From Flammeovirgaceae bacterium UBA2371 (lineage in GTDB: Bacteria; Bacteroidota; Bacteroidia; Cytophagales; Cyclobacteriaceae): a stretch of 64,000 nt of DNA. This document shows, in pieces, positions 28,779-38,026 of this stretch. A program made the position numbers and the translations under genes. The notes below the pieces were generated by a model. That model ran no database searches. It saw nothing but the letters and a program-made list of their open reading frames with translations, and was not told the DNA's origin. The stretch is from positions 1 through 64,000 of the forward strand of contig DDTF01000034.1 in the NCBI GenBank assembly GCA_002345965.1, in the 5' to 3' direction. The first letter of the stretch is position 1. Every line of letters begins with the position of its first letter.

Positions 28779-28815
28779 AAAAGCCGTACCGGGCATAACC
28801 CCGATACGGCCTTTC
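28779..28815 (-). terminator. Rho-independent terminator of the TonB-family gene
   Basis: GCCGTACCGGG and CCCCGATACGGC pair around a short loop, with one mismatch; on the minus strand the stem is followed by TTTTCTTTT. It lies 15 bp after the stop of the TonB-family gene. Confidence 0.85.
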
Positions 28816-28829
28816 TACTTATTCTATCA

Positions 28830-29501
28830 TTAGCCTAACTTAAATACCAGTGGAATAACAATACGGGTTCTTACCGCATTGCCTCTTTGACGGCCAGGTT
28901 TCCAGGGAGGTGATTGGCTTACTACCCGCAGGGCTTCTTCATCACAACCAGAACCTATGCCTTTAAGAAGCTCTATGTCGGTTAGTTTTCCGTCTTTGCC
29001 TACAACAGCTTTTACATATACCTTACCTTCCACACCCATAGCACGTGCTCCTCGAGGATACCTCATGTTATCCCTTAGAAATTTCTGGAATGCTGCGGTG
29101 CCACCTGGAAACTGTGGGTCTTCCTCCACAATCATGAATATTTCATCTATCTCTTCTTTGGCAATTTCTTCCACCTTCACCGGGATTACCTCAGAAACAG
29201 TTTTCATTTCCACATCAATTTGTATATCCAGTTCCTCAGCAATTTTTTCCTCATCGGGTACCTCTACTATTTTAGGAATAATGGTCTTTGGAGGAGGAGG
29301 AGGGGTCTGTTCTGTTGGAGGTATTTCCAACAATTCATCAGTAGGTATATCATATCGAGTAAGATCAACACTGCTATTATCACCGTTCGATTTCCATTCG
29401 AAAACGGTAATCACCATACCCAGTGTAACTACCAGAGAGAATGAAAAAAACAAACCTCTTAGTTGGTGTACGTCTGCTTTTGGATTTTTTTTGTATTCCA
29501 T
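28830..29501 (-). CDS. TonB-family energy-transducing protein
   Basis: About 223 residues from the ATG at 29501 (MEYKKNPKADVHQLRGLFFS); an upstream in-frame start would add nine residues. A single N-terminal membrane helix (~17-36), a proline-rich periplasmic stretch (PPTEQTPPPPPKT, ~60-75), and a C-terminal TonB domain (~145-223: PQFPGGTAAFQKFL, RYPRGARAMGVEGKVYVK, SPPWKPGRQRG). The family couples the inner-membrane proton gradient to outer-membrane TonB-dependent transporters through ExbB/ExbD. No exbBD or receptor gene is adjacent, so this is probably one of several stand-alone TonB paralogues. Confidence 0.92.
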   Translation of the reverse strand: MEYKKNPKADVHQLRGLFFSFSLVVTLGMVITVFEWKSNGDNSSVDLTRYDIPTDELLEIPPTEQTPPPPPKTIIPKIVEVPDEEKIAEELDIQIDVEMKTVSEVIPVKVEEIAKEEIDEIFMIVEEDPQFPGGTAAFQKFLRDNMRYPRGARAMGVEGKVYVKAVVGKDGKLTDIELLKGIGSGCDEEALRVVSQSPPWKPGRQRGNAVRTRIVIPLVFKLG

Positions 29502-29804
29502 AACAAAAATCTTTATTAGGCTTGTCAACGGAGAAAGTCAAATAAGGTGTCAAATTTTTAGTAAAATTTTTGTGAACTGTTGAAAATCTGACTTGAAAAT
29601 CCAAAGTTTTTATTGAGATAGAACAAACTGCTCATTCAGATAAAAAAGTTATCAAAACAGTGTAACCTATCTCACAATACTTCGTTTACCCTCTCCCCAA
29701 ATAGAAAAATACCCCGTTGCCCCGTGCAGCATTGGCACTTTTTTAGGCCAAAGCACGTTGAATAAGTGCCGAATAGTTGGGTGCCATTACCCTATTATAA
29801 AACA

Positions 29805-30383
29805 ATGACAATGAGTGAGGTGAATCTAAGGAAGCAAATTCAATTGCGTCTGGAAGAAAAAAGAAAAGTGTCTAGTGCACGAAAAGGCTACTTTAATCTT
29901 CTGCTAGTGGCCAGTGGCCTTATTATGCTCACCTTTATAAGGGTTTCATTCTTTTACAATACACAAAGTATATTTATTCCAGTGGCATTTATGGCCTCTA
30001 TAGGCTTGTTGGGTTTATTGGTAGCCGTGGTATGGAAGGCCAAATCATTCATCAGCCATGATGAATTGAAGTTAGGCGCTGTTTACCTGCGTTCAGCAAT
30101 TATCATTATTTCTATGTTGGTATTAATGTTGGTTTCAGGAGGCTTTGAAATGATGGACGAACTGAGGTCTCTTCCTCGTTTTAGTTTTGGAGCCATATTG
30201 ATATTTCTAAGCTTTTATACTTTTAATTTACTTTTTGCACTTGGTGCAATGATAGTGGCCTTGAAGAAATTGAGCAATTATGAAATTCATGCCATGAGCC
30301 TCACCAGCATCAGCAGGTTGTTTGTATTATCTATTTTTTTGTTACTGACTTTAACTGCATTTATTTTACTGACGGGTTTATGA
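29805..30383 (+). CDS. Small membrane protein of unknown function
   Basis: About 192 residues from the ATG at 29805 (MTMSEVNLRKQIQ; the ATG at 29811 is equally possible). A short charged N-terminal region with a cluster of Lys/Arg is followed by four hydrophobic segments (~35-55, 60-80, 100-120, 130-190 containing two). No family recognised. Its stop overlaps the start of the methyltransferase gene (ATGA at 30380), so the two are probably translated together. Confidence 0.65.
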   Translation: MTMSEVNLRKQIQLRLEEKRKVSSARKGYFNLLLVASGLIMLTFIRVSFFYNTQSIFIPVAFMASIGLLGLLVAVVWKAKSFISHDELKLGAVYLRSAIIIISMLVLMLVSGGFEMMDELRSLPRFSFGAILIFLSFYTFNLLFALGAMIVALKKLSNYEIHAMSLTSISRLFVLSIFLLLTLTAFILLTGL

Positions 30384-30979
30384 ACAGCCAATTTTGGAAT
30401 GAGCGATACAGTACTTACGAAACGGTTTATGGATTTGGCCCTAATATCTTTTTTCGTGATCAACTTCTCAAACTTAAACCGGGGAGGCTCCTGTTGCCAG
30501 CAGAAGGTGAAGGAAGAAATGCGCTGTTTGCTTCGCAGATTGGTTGGCATGTAGATGCTTTCGATTTCAGTGCAACAGCAAGAGAAAAAGCGCTGGCTTT
30601 GGCTCGTCAATTCGATGTTAACATTAATTATTCGCTGGAAGATATTCGAACTATTACACTACCTTCCGGCACCTTTGATGTTATCGGATTGATCTATGTT
30701 CATCTTCCGGATGAAGTGAGACACCGATTTCATCGCCAGTGTATTAAAGCCCTCAACAAGGGAGGGGCCTTGATTCTGGAAGCTTTTTCGAAAAAACAAA
30801 TCTCCCGTTCATCGGGAGGGCCAAAGGATGTAAACATGCTTTATTCATTGGAGCAACTACTTGATGATTTTACAGACATGAAAATTATCTACTCTAAGAC
30901 GGAGGAGATCACATTGGATGAAGGCACCTTCCATGCAGGTGAAGCTTCAGTGGTACGTCTGGTGGTTCAAAAGGATTAA
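30380..30979 (+). CDS. Class I SAM-dependent methyltransferase
   Basis: 199 residues, the size of TehB/UbiE-like small methyltransferases. The N-terminal WNERYSTYETVYGFGPN is typical of the TehB-like group. Motif I is LLPAEGEGRNALFAS (GEGRNA replacing GxGxG), an acidic end to strand 2 is seen in VDAFDFS, and motif II lies at FDVIGLIYVHLPDEVR. These support S-adenosylmethionine binding; the substrate is unknown. It overlaps the preceding membrane-protein gene by 4 bases and is convergent with the acetyltransferase gene. Confidence 0.88.
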   Translation: MNSQFWNERYSTYETVYGFGPNIFFRDQLLKLKPGRLLLPAEGEGRNALFASQIGWHVDAFDFSATAREKALALARQFDVNINYSLEDIRTITLPSGTFDVIGLIYVHLPDEVRHRFHRQCIKALNKGGALILEAFSKKQISRSSGGPKDVNMLYSLEQLLDDFTDMKIIYSKTEEITLDEGTFHAGEASVVRLVVQKD

Positions 30980-31023
30980 AAGTTATTTAAATCAAAAACA
31001 AAGCAGGGAATTGGTGCCAGAGC

Positions 31024-31536
31024 TTAAATAATCTGATACTCTAATAAAGTCAAAGCCAGGTTTCTGTTATGAACAGGTAGTTCAATACTGTCAGGTGTTG
31101 TATAGTTTTCAACAAACTTAAATCCAAACCCTTTGTAGTAATTGATAATCGTAGGATTGGCCGCCCAGGTATCCATACGCACATTGGACAATCCGTTTTG
31201 CCTGCACTGTTCAATGGCCCAGTTCAAAATGGTTCCAAATAATCTTTGACCTTTAAATGTTGGATTGACAACAATGCGATGAAGATAAATGGAGACTCCC
31301 TGATCTAACGATCTCCAAATTACTTTATCATTATATCGTATACTGAATACCATGGCCATCTCACCATCAACAAGTACCTTAAACTGCATCTTGTTTTCAA
31401 TGTCGTTGACAATGGCTTGCTTGTCATAGTTGCGCCAAACCGGGTAGCCTCTCTTTTCCTGATAATCAATAGAGTGTTCGAAGAATGCAAAAATTTGTTT
31501 CAGGTCAATAGTTGCTGTAGGGATCACCTGGACCAT
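31024..31536 (-). CDS. GNAT-family N-acetyltransferase
   Basis: 170 residues. The acetyl-CoA binding motif A region is YLHRIVVNPTFKGQRLFG (~85-102), followed by the helix of a typical GNAT fold and YKGFGFKFVENY (~135-146), the usual final strand. The N-terminal part (TIDLKQIFAFF) matches the alpha1-alpha2 segment. The substrate could be an amino group on a small molecule or protein and cannot be told. Stands alone between the methyltransferase and cbpM. Confidence 0.88.
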   Translation of the reverse strand: MVQVIPTATIDLKQIFAFFEHSIDYQEKRGYPVWRNYDKQAIVNDIENKMQFKVLVDGEMAMVFSIRYNDKVIWRSLDQGVSIYLHRIVVNPTFKGQRLFGTILNWAIEQCRQNGLSNVRMDTWAANPTIINYYKGFGFKFVENYTTPDSIELPVHNRNLALTLLEYQII

Positions 31537-31613
31537 TCTCGGATTTAATGCTTTTACAAATGTGTATAGAGATGAAATTAGAAATAGGTAGCTGATAAAT
31601 CAAGCTATTTTGA

Positions 31614-31904
31614 TCATTCAAATAACTTGAGTCTGTCCTTTAGTGATTGATTTTCCTGCTGAAGGTCCCATACCTGCTGTAAAAGGTTGTTCACTACATC
31701 CAAACCTTCCATGTTGATATTCAATTCATAATGCAACCGAATCATCTTTTCTACCCGATGCAGGTGAGTGACCTGAATGTATTCCTCTTCTCCTTCGCGC
31801 ACTATTTCCAACAAATCATATTCTCTAAGTGATTGGATGAAGGTTACTGGTACATTGTACTGAGTACAGAAAGTACTTACGGATATTATGTTTTGCTCTT
31901 CCAT
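31614..31904 (-). CDS. cbpM: Chaperone modulator CbpM
   Basis: 96 residues with a MerR-like helix-turn-helix beginning (ISVSTFCTQYNVPVTFIQSL) and a C-terminal helical part (LQQVWDLQQENQSLKDRLK). CbpM in E. coli binds the J-domain of CbpA and inhibits its DNA-binding and co-chaperone activity. Its start lies 2 bases after the cbpA stop on the same strand, as in other genomes, which supports the assignment strongly despite low sequence conservation. Confidence 0.88.
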   Translation of the reverse strand: MEEQNIISVSTFCTQYNVPVTFIQSLREYDLLEIVREGEEEYIQVTHLHRVEKMIRLHYELNINMEGLDVVNNLLQQVWDLQQENQSLKDRLKLFE

Positions 31905-31906
31905 GG

Positions 31907-32797
31907 TTATCTTAATTTGGCTAACTCAGCGAAAAGTTCTTTTTCTTTTTCAGTAAGTGAAGTAGGAAGTTTTATGTTGTAAGTTACATAAAGGTCGCCA
32001 TACACACCTTCTTTTTTGTAAACCGGAAATCCTTTTCCTTTTAGTTTCACTTTCGTGTTGTTTTGCGTTTCCGGTTTCACCTTGATTTTTACTTTCCCGT
32101 CAAATGTATCGATTGTAACATCTCCACCCAGCAGTGCTGTATACAAATCCAAATCTACTGTAGTATAGAGATCTTGTTTATCTCGCTTGAATGTAGTGTG
32201 GTTGTTAATTATGAATTTAATGTAAAGATCACCGTTAGGCCCTCCATTGATGCCTGGGCCACCATGTCCTCTTATTTTTATTTCCTGCCCATTGGTAACA
32301 CCAGCGGGAATGGTGATTCGTATGTTGTTGCCATTGACGGTAAGCGTTCGTTTATGGGTAACATAAACTTCATTTAGGTCAAGATGCAACTCGGCATGAT
32401 AATCCTGGCCTCGGAAACGAATACCTTGTCCTCCTTGCCGGGAACGACCAGCGCCACCAAACATGGATTCAAAAAAGTCGGAGTAATCTGCTCCTTCACC
32501 AAAGGGTTGACCTGACCCCTGGTAGGAGCGTTGTTGCCTGTGTTGTTGCTTTGCCTTCTCAAACTGTTCTGCGTGCTTCCAGTCCTTACCGTATTGGTCG
32601 TATTTTTTCCTGTTTTCTGCATCGCTTAATACCTCGTTGGCTTCATTCACTTCCTTGAACTTGCGCTCGGCCTCCTTGTCGTTGGGATTGAGGTCTGGGT
32701 GATATTTACGCGCTAGTTTCCGGTAGGCGTTTTTAATTTCCTTTTCGGTAGCATTTTTACTCAGACCAAGAATTTTATAATAGTCAATATAATCCAT
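31907..32797 (-). CDS. cbpA: DnaJ-class co-chaperone CbpA
   Basis: 296 residues from the ATG at 32797 (MDYIDYYKILGLSKNAT); six codons upstream are not needed. N-terminal J-domain (~4-68) with the essential HPD tripeptide (RKYHPDLNPND), a Gly/Phe-rich linker (~70-125), then the C-terminal peptide-binding beta domains (~130-290). It lacks the zinc-finger region of DnaJ, which is the CbpA architecture. It stimulates DnaK ATPase and in E. coli also binds curved DNA in stationary phase. Forms an operon with cbpM. Confidence 0.94.
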   Translation of the reverse strand: MDYIDYYKILGLSKNATEKEIKNAYRKLARKYHPDLNPNDKEAERKFKEVNEANEVLSDAENRKKYDQYGKDWKHAEQFEKAKQQHRQQRSYQGSGQPFGEGADYSDFFESMFGGAGRSRQGGQGIRFRGQDYHAELHLDLNEVYVTHKRTLTVNGNNIRITIPAGVTNGQEIKIRGHGGPGINGGPNGDLYIKFIINNHTTFKRDKQDLYTTVDLDLYTALLGGDVTIDTFDGKVKIKVKPETQNNTKVKLKGKGFPVYKKEGVYGDLYVTYNIKLPTSLTEKEKELFAELAKLR

Positions 32798-32953
32798 GCG
32801 CGGAATAGTTAACAAATACGTACGAGATTACCCATACAAATACAACATGCAAGAGGGTAATTTTTTTCCGGTTGATGAATGACAATGATCAGGCAAGGAG
32901 GTGATGACGATCAGCAGGCTTTCAAGGGCTAAGCTATTTTGGCAAAAATGCAA

Positions 32954-32994
32954 ACAAAAAAGCAACCCTCTTCCGAGCGTTGCTTTTTTGTTTT
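32954..32994 (-). terminator. Rho-independent terminator of the amidohydrolase operon
   Basis: AAAAAGCAAC and GTTGCTTTTT form the stem around an 11-base loop. On the minus strand a T-rich tract follows. Located just beyond the stop of the 434-residue amidohydrolase-fold gene. Confidence 0.87.
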
Positions 32995-33009
32995 GAGCTG
33001 TGATAAAGA

Positions 33010-34314
33010 TTACTTCATCTGGCCATACTTTTTGGAGTAGCGCTCGTACAATTCCTGCTGGTTGCCAGGCAGGGTGATGTGCTTTCCTCTTATGAAGGCA
33101 TGGGAGAGTACATTGGTTCTGTAGTCGAGTGCATCGCCTTCAGAAACAAATAAGGTAGCATCTTTACCTACTTCCAAAGTGCCAACGCTTTTGTCTACAC
33201 CCAATGCAATGGCAGTGTTGGAGGTGATGGTCTTCAACGCATCCTCTTTGGACATACCATAGGCAGCTGCTGTACCGGCATAAAATCCAAGGTTTCTGGA
33301 TCCGTGCATGCTATCATTGTTGTACAGCGACACCATTACGCCTGCTTGTGTCATTAGATGAGGCAATTTGTAGGGCATGTCAATATCATCGTCTTCACGA
33401 TCGGGCAGGTTGTGGGTGGCAGGGAGAAGTACAGGAATTTTATTTTCCTTTAAAAACTCAGCTACCCACAATGCACCTGAACCGCTGATCAATGTGATGC
33501 GTTTAACACCACTGCGTTGAGCAGAGCGGATTGAGGACACGATTTCTTTTGGGTTGTCGGCATGGATAAAGAGTGTTTTGGTGCCATCAAATAATCCCTG
33601 CATGGCATCCATTTTCAGGTTGGCTACTTTATTGCTCTGCTTACCATATGCGGCAGCATCCATGAAGAAATTCTCAACCTGGGTCACTTGCTTGTCATAA
33701 TCTTTATTAGGCGACTCGCTGAAAGAGAAAGTACTGAAGTCAAACTGTCTCCTCGCGATGGCCGGCCAAGTCATATGAATTCCAATATCGGCAGTATGCA
33801 GTGCGTCTTCCCAGTTCCAGCCTTCCATTTCCATTAATGAGGATGAACCTGATATAGTTCCACCTCGAGGGGTGGTCTCGGCCAGCAGCACTCCATTAAA
33901 ACGGAATGATGGAGGAAATTCTGAATCAGCATTGTAAGAAATTACTGCTCTTACATTGGGGTTCATTTCTCCTTCTTCACGCGAGTCGCTCATGGCGCGT
34001 ATCGAACTCACCTCCTCGAGACCAACCTGAGAGTTGGCCAGGATAAAGCCCGGATACACATGTTTACCGGAAATGTTAATTACTTCGTAACCATTCAAAT
34101 CCATTTTCACCGTTGCCGCATTCGCCACGTTGGTGATCTTACCCTTTTCAAATGTGATCAAGGCATTTTCAATAACCTGCCCATTTCCAATATGCGCAGT
34201 GCCTCCTGTGAGGGCTACTGGCTTGGTCTGTGCTGGAGCAGGAACCGGCTTCTGCGCCCAGGCCATATTTGCCATGAGCAGCATTGCCAGAATGATATAT
34301 TTTGTCTTTTTCAT
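33010..34314 (-). CDS. Exported amidohydrolase-fold protein, probably without metal site
   Basis: 434 residues with signal peptide (MKKTKYIILAMLLMANMAWA). The fold is that of imidazolonepropionase-like amidohydrolases: an N-terminal beta-sandwich with NGQVIENALITFEKGKI, a strand YPGFILANSQVGLEEV, and a C-terminal AYGMSKEDALKTITSNTAIALG followed by VGTLEVGKDATLFV. Where active members have PGxIDxHxH this protein has PGFILANSQV, with no metal-binding histidine pair, and the later Asp motif (SDD) reads YNNDSMH. It is therefore probably not catalytic alone. Lies 19 bp downstream of a longer relative on the same strand; the two may form a complex. Confidence 0.88.
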   Translation of the reverse strand: MKKTKYIILAMLLMANMAWAQKPVPAPAQTKPVALTGGTAHIGNGQVIENALITFEKGKITNVANAATVKMDLNGYEVINISGKHVYPGFILANSQVGLEEVSSIRAMSDSREEGEMNPNVRAVISYNADSEFPPSFRFNGVLLAETTPRGGTISGSSSLMEMEGWNWEDALHTADIGIHMTWPAIARRQFDFSTFSFSESPNKDYDKQVTQVENFFMDAAAYGKQSNKVANLKMDAMQGLFDGTKTLFIHADNPKEIVSSIRSAQRSGVKRITLISGSGALWVAEFLKENKIPVLLPATHNLPDREDDDIDMPYKLPHLMTQAGVMVSLYNNDSMHGSRNLGFYAGTAAAYGMSKEDALKTITSNTAIALGVDKSVGTLEVGKDATLFVSEGDALDYRTNVLSHAFIRGKHITLPGNQQELYERYSKKYGQMK

Positions 34315-34333
34315 AAGTATCGCTTTATAAATG

Positions 34334-37300
34334 TTAATCTTCTAAATCCAACCCCATGATGTCATCACAATGGAACTGTAGCTTACTGCGGCCTTCACCA
34401 CGCTGAGTAGGAGCTCCTGATTTTTTGGCATCCTTCATTTTCTGGATCAAACGTGCGCGCTCTTCGGCAAGTACTTTGTTGTTCTGTGCATCTTTTTCAA
34501 TGTCAAAATACACTTTACCATCGATGATGGTTTTTTCTGGCTTGGCATAAACGGACAGTGGATGATCGTTCCACAAAACCACATCAGCAGATTTACCGGT
34601 TTTTATGCTTCCCATTTGTCCATCTAGGTGCAACATTTTGGCAGGATTGAGGGTAACCATTTTCAAAGCATCTTCTTCAGACATGCCTGCATATTTTACA
34701 GATTTGGCAGCCTCCTGATTTAACCTGCGACCCATCTCCGCGTCATCAGAGTTGATGGCAGTAAGTACACCTGCCCGGTGCATAATGGCAGCATTGTAAG
34801 GAATGGCATAACGTACTTCCCATTTGTAGTTCCACCAATCAGAGAAGGTAGAAGCGGCAACACCGTGTTGGGCCATTTTATCGGCTACCTTATAGCCTTC
34901 CAATATGTGCGTAAAGGTATTTACCCGGAAGTTGAATTGATCGGCCACTTTCATCAACATGTTGATTTCTGATTGTACGTAGGAGTGGCAGGATATAAAC
35001 CTTTTCTTATTCAGAATTTCCAACATGGTTTCATTGGCCAGATCCCTGCGTGGCTTGATAGCAGTGAGTTTTTCTTTGGCAGAAAGACTGTTGTAGGCAT
35101 TCCACTGTTTTTCATACTCGTGGGCATTGGTAAAGGCATCCACATAGACCTGTTCTACTCCCATGCGGGTTTGAGGATAGCGAATAGAGCTAGGATTGCT
35201 GGAGCGCTTCACGTTTTCACCCAGTGCAAACTTGATGAATCCATCGGCACCCTGAATCTTTAAGTTTTCGGGTGATTCTCCCCAGCGCAATTTAATCAGC
35301 GCAGATTGACCACCGATAGGGTTGGAAGATCCATGCAATACCTGAACGGCTACCACACCTCCTGCGAGTGCGCGATAAACGTTGATGGCTTCGGCATCAA
35401 GTACATCACCAATGCGCACCATACCGGAATTAGTAGCAATGTCGTTGATACTGGCAGCACCAATGTGAGAGTGCTCATCTATGATGCCGGCTGTAAGGTG
35501 CTTGCCTGTGCCATCTACAACTTTGGCAGAGGCATCGGTTAGGTTTTTACCTATTTTGGAAATCTTACCGTCTTTCAACAATACATCTGTATTTTGAAGT
35601 ATGCCATCTGTTTCGTTGGTCCACACGGTAGCATTCTTGATCAACAGGGTTTCTGATGCTGGCAAGCTAGGGTAGCCATGACCAGAGAAAGGATAAATAA
35701 CATTACCCAGCACTTCTTTTTTGTCGTTGGGTTTCTGTCCATTTTTGGTGGCGGCATCACCGGTGCGATTGCCGGTCCAGTTTATCCAGGTGCCATCTGC
35801 CAATTGTCCTTTTCCTTTCCATCCGTTTCCTTCACTCCATCCGGATAGCCTGATGGCTCCACCTTGTTTTTGAGGTTTGAAGCTAAGGGTAATGAGGTCG
35901 TTGGTGAACTTGGCATTAGCATCTATTGAAGTGGTATCTACTTTCACTTTGGCCTTGTGACTTCCAGCTTCACCTGTTACTTCAAGGTTGTAGCTGGTAC
36001 CGTTGATAGATAGGTTATAAGTTCCGCTAAAGTCGCGGGCATCAAGTGGTTTGATGTTGTAAGACTCACCTTGAACCCAATTTTGGTGAATAACAGTTTT
36101 TTCATCAAACAACTTGCCGGATGTAATGATAAAGTTGGCAAGCATTCCCTTCTTTAAACTACCTACCTGATTATCTATTTTTAATAGTTGTGCTGGTGTG
36201 GTAGTGAGTGCTTTAAGCGCTGCGGTTTCTGAAAGGCCGTTGGCTATGGATTTCCGGAGGTTAGGAAGGAAATCTGCTGTTTTTTTCAAGCCGGAAGTGG
36301 TGATTGAAAAGATAATACCGTTTTTTTCGAGCGCAGCCAGGTTGGTAGGGGCGAGCTCCCAATGTTTCATATCCGCCAATGTCACTTTTTCCGCATCGAA
36401 AGGATCTTCTACATCATAGGCATCAGGAAAGTTCACAGGAACGATCATGGAAGCGTTGGTAGCTTTGATGTCACTGATTCGTTTGTATTCGTCTCCTTCA
36501 CCTTTGATGATGTATTGAACGCCAAATTCGTCTCCAAGCTTATCTGCACGCAATACGTTCATCCAACTGTTGGTAGCAAATATTTGAGGAAGTTGCTGGG
36601 ATTGTATCCACGCTTCTAAAGAATTATCCGCAAAAGGCCTTGGGTTTTGACTTCCAAACCACGCTGCATCCATGTGGGTTTGTCTTAGCAATGCGATGAA
36701 TCCCATGGCAGATACGGGATAGGATTGTGTGGATGATCCGCGATCGAATGAATAGTTGGCAGATGCCTTTGGTCTCAATAAGGCGGTATTGTCATTTTTT
36801 TCATTCAGGGTTACGAAAGCACCAGTACCACGTGCAAGTCCGTCTGGCTTAGAAGTGTGCACTGCACCAAATCCTGATTTCCTCATTTCATCTGCTGTCT
36901 TGGCATCGATGGTAAATTCATCTGCAGCATTGTAGTGCGAGCGAATGGCCTGATTGGCGTTATAGGCTCCTTTGGTTTTGGATTCTGTTTGTTCTGCTCC
37001 ACCAAAACCGCGACCGCGTGAACGCTCGACTTCAGAAAGACCATAATTGGTAAACATATCAATGAGAGAAGGATAGACGTACTTCCCTTTCAGGTCGATG
37101 ATGGCATATCCTTTTGGAACGGAAAGATTAGTGCCTACTTGTTCTATTTTGTCACCTTTAATGAGCAAGGTGGCATTTTGTAAGGTGGTTTGCGGATCCA
37201 CTACAATGGTGGCGTTGGTAAAGGCATACATGCCAGCCCGCTGGTCCTTTACATCATTTCGGGGAAAGGTCTCCTGTGCCCAGGCACTCCATCCCGAAAG

Positions 37301-37336
37301 AAGCAAAGTGAATAGTAAAATAAATCGGTTCTTCAT
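34334..37336 (-). CDS. Exported double-domain amidohydrolase
   Basis: 1000 residues from the ATG at 37336 (MKNRFILLFTLLLSGWSAWA, signal peptide). The longer open frame upstream has no signal character. Two amidohydrolase-fold halves are joined by a beta-rich spacer (~435-570). The C-terminal half (~575-970) carries the metal ligands: GIIDEHSHIGA, FISCHSYVQSE, TFTHILEGYKV and INSDDAEMGRR. The N-terminal half (YPSLIDMFTNYGLSEVE) has lost the HxH motif. A secreted metal-dependent peptidase or amidase is likely, since related proteins cleave peptides or cyclic amides; the substrate is unknown. Operon with the following single-domain relative. Confidence 0.9.
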   Translation of the reverse strand: MKNRFILLFTLLLSGWSAWAQETFPRNDVKDQRAGMYAFTNATIVVDPQTTLQNATLLIKGDKIEQVGTNLSVPKGYAIIDLKGKYVYPSLIDMFTNYGLSEVERSRGRGFGGAEQTESKTKGAYNANQAIRSHYNAADEFTIDAKTADEMRKSGFGAVHTSKPDGLARGTGAFVTLNEKNDNTALLRPKASANYSFDRGSSTQSYPVSAMGFIALLRQTHMDAAWFGSQNPRPFADNSLEAWIQSQQLPQIFATNSWMNVLRADKLGDEFGVQYIIKGEGDEYKRISDIKATNASMIVPVNFPDAYDVEDPFDAEKVTLADMKHWELAPTNLAALEKNGIIFSITTSGLKKTADFLPNLRKSIANGLSETAALKALTTTPAQLLKIDNQVGSLKKGMLANFIITSGKLFDEKTVIHQNWVQGESYNIKPLDARDFSGTYNLSINGTSYNLEVTGEAGSHKAKVKVDTTSIDANAKFTNDLITLSFKPQKQGGAIRLSGWSEGNGWKGKGQLADGTWINWTGNRTGDAATKNGQKPNDKKEVLGNVIYPFSGHGYPSLPASETLLIKNATVWTNETDGILQNTDVLLKDGKISKIGKNLTDASAKVVDGTGKHLTAGIIDEHSHIGAASINDIATNSGMVRIGDVLDAEAINVYRALAGGVVAVQVLHGSSNPIGGQSALIKLRWGESPENLKIQGADGFIKFALGENVKRSSNPSSIRYPQTRMGVEQVYVDAFTNAHEYEKQWNAYNSLSAKEKLTAIKPRRDLANETMLEILNKKRFISCHSYVQSEINMLMKVADQFNFRVNTFTHILEGYKVADKMAQHGVAASTFSDWWNYKWEVRYAIPYNAAIMHRAGVLTAINSDDAEMGRRLNQEAAKSVKYAGMSEEDALKMVTLNPAKMLHLDGQMGSIKTGKSADVVLWNDHPLSVYAKPEKTIIDGKVYFDIEKDAQNNKVLAEERARLIQKMKDAKKSGAPTQRGEGRSKLQFHCDDIMGLDLED

Positions 37337-37520
37337 AGGTTGTATTTGAGTTGAAAATAGTGGCCTAATTTGGCCTTTATATTTTAAGAATGAAAGCATC
37401 CATTGTCGGAGTATTCCTTCGGATGGATGTGCGGTCAATAAGGGATTTAGTGAGTCAATATTACCCAATCCCAAAGAAGCTGATCGTGACCGATTACGGA
37501 CAGTTTTACGGATTTTGACT

Positions 37521-37847
37521 TCAGTGTGTCACTACCTTTAGTCCGATTATAGAGGTTATGAGCGTGATAATGAAAAACAAGCGCCAGAAGGTGGCAGGTT
37601 CCTTAAACAAAAAAATGCCTACTAGTACAGTTCCCACTGCTCCGATTCCGGTCCATACCGCATAGGCTGTACCAATCGGCAATTGTTGGGTTACTTTCAC
37701 CAGCAGGTACATACTGATAGCCAGGCAAACCAGGAATCCTGTGTACCAATAAATGGCCGTTGTGCCAGTAGCAAATTTGGCTTTGCCAAGGCATGCAGCA
37801 AAGGCCACCTCAAAGAGACCAGCAATGATCAGTAAAATCCAATTCAT
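37521..37847 (-). CDS. sugE: Small multidrug resistance family exporter, SugE/Gdx type
   Basis: 108 residues, four membrane helices. The essential proton/substrate carboxylate is Glu13 in LLIIAGLFEVAFA. The segment GTAYAVWTGIGAVGTVLVG and the C-terminal IIGLKVVTH are close to the guanidinium-exporter (Gdx/SugE) branch rather than to EmrE. Works as a dual-topology homodimer in the inner membrane. I looked for a guanidine riboswitch in the ~150 bases upstream and found no ACGR loop pair, so regulation is unclear. Monocistronic. Confidence 0.93.
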   Translation of the reverse strand: MNWILLIIAGLFEVAFAACLGKAKFATGTTAIYWYTGFLVCLAISMYLLVKVTQQLPIGTAYAVWTGIGAVGTVLVGIFLFKEPATFWRLFFIITLITSIIGLKVVTH

Positions 37848-37978
37848 GATATTTCGAGGAAGCTCCTATTCAGTCATGTGTAATTCCCTCCTCTGCAAAG
37901 ATATCTGTTCTTAATACATTTTGATAGGTGATTCACTGCTGTTGCTCAGGTTAGGTATTAGTTGGTGGTTATTCATAA

Positions 37979-38011
37979 AAAAAACGCTGCACACAATAGC
38001 ACAGCGTTTTT
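37979..38011 (-). terminator. Rho-independent terminator of the metalloprotease gene
   Basis: AAAACGCTG and CAGCGTTTT form the stem; on the minus strand eight T follow the stem. Located 16 bases after the stop of the metzincin-like lipoprotein gene. Confidence 0.87.
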
Positions 38012-38026
38012 ACAGTGTAGTTTGAT

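Noticed and set aside
28957..29583. Plus-strand open frame rich in Ser/Thr over the TonB-family gene
   Set aside because: Mirror of the proline-rich and TonB domain on the other strand; composition is an artefact.
37848..37990. Guanidine riboswitch upstream of the SugE/Gdx gene
   Set aside because: No paired ACGR hairpin loops or conserved ykkC elements could be read in the leader.
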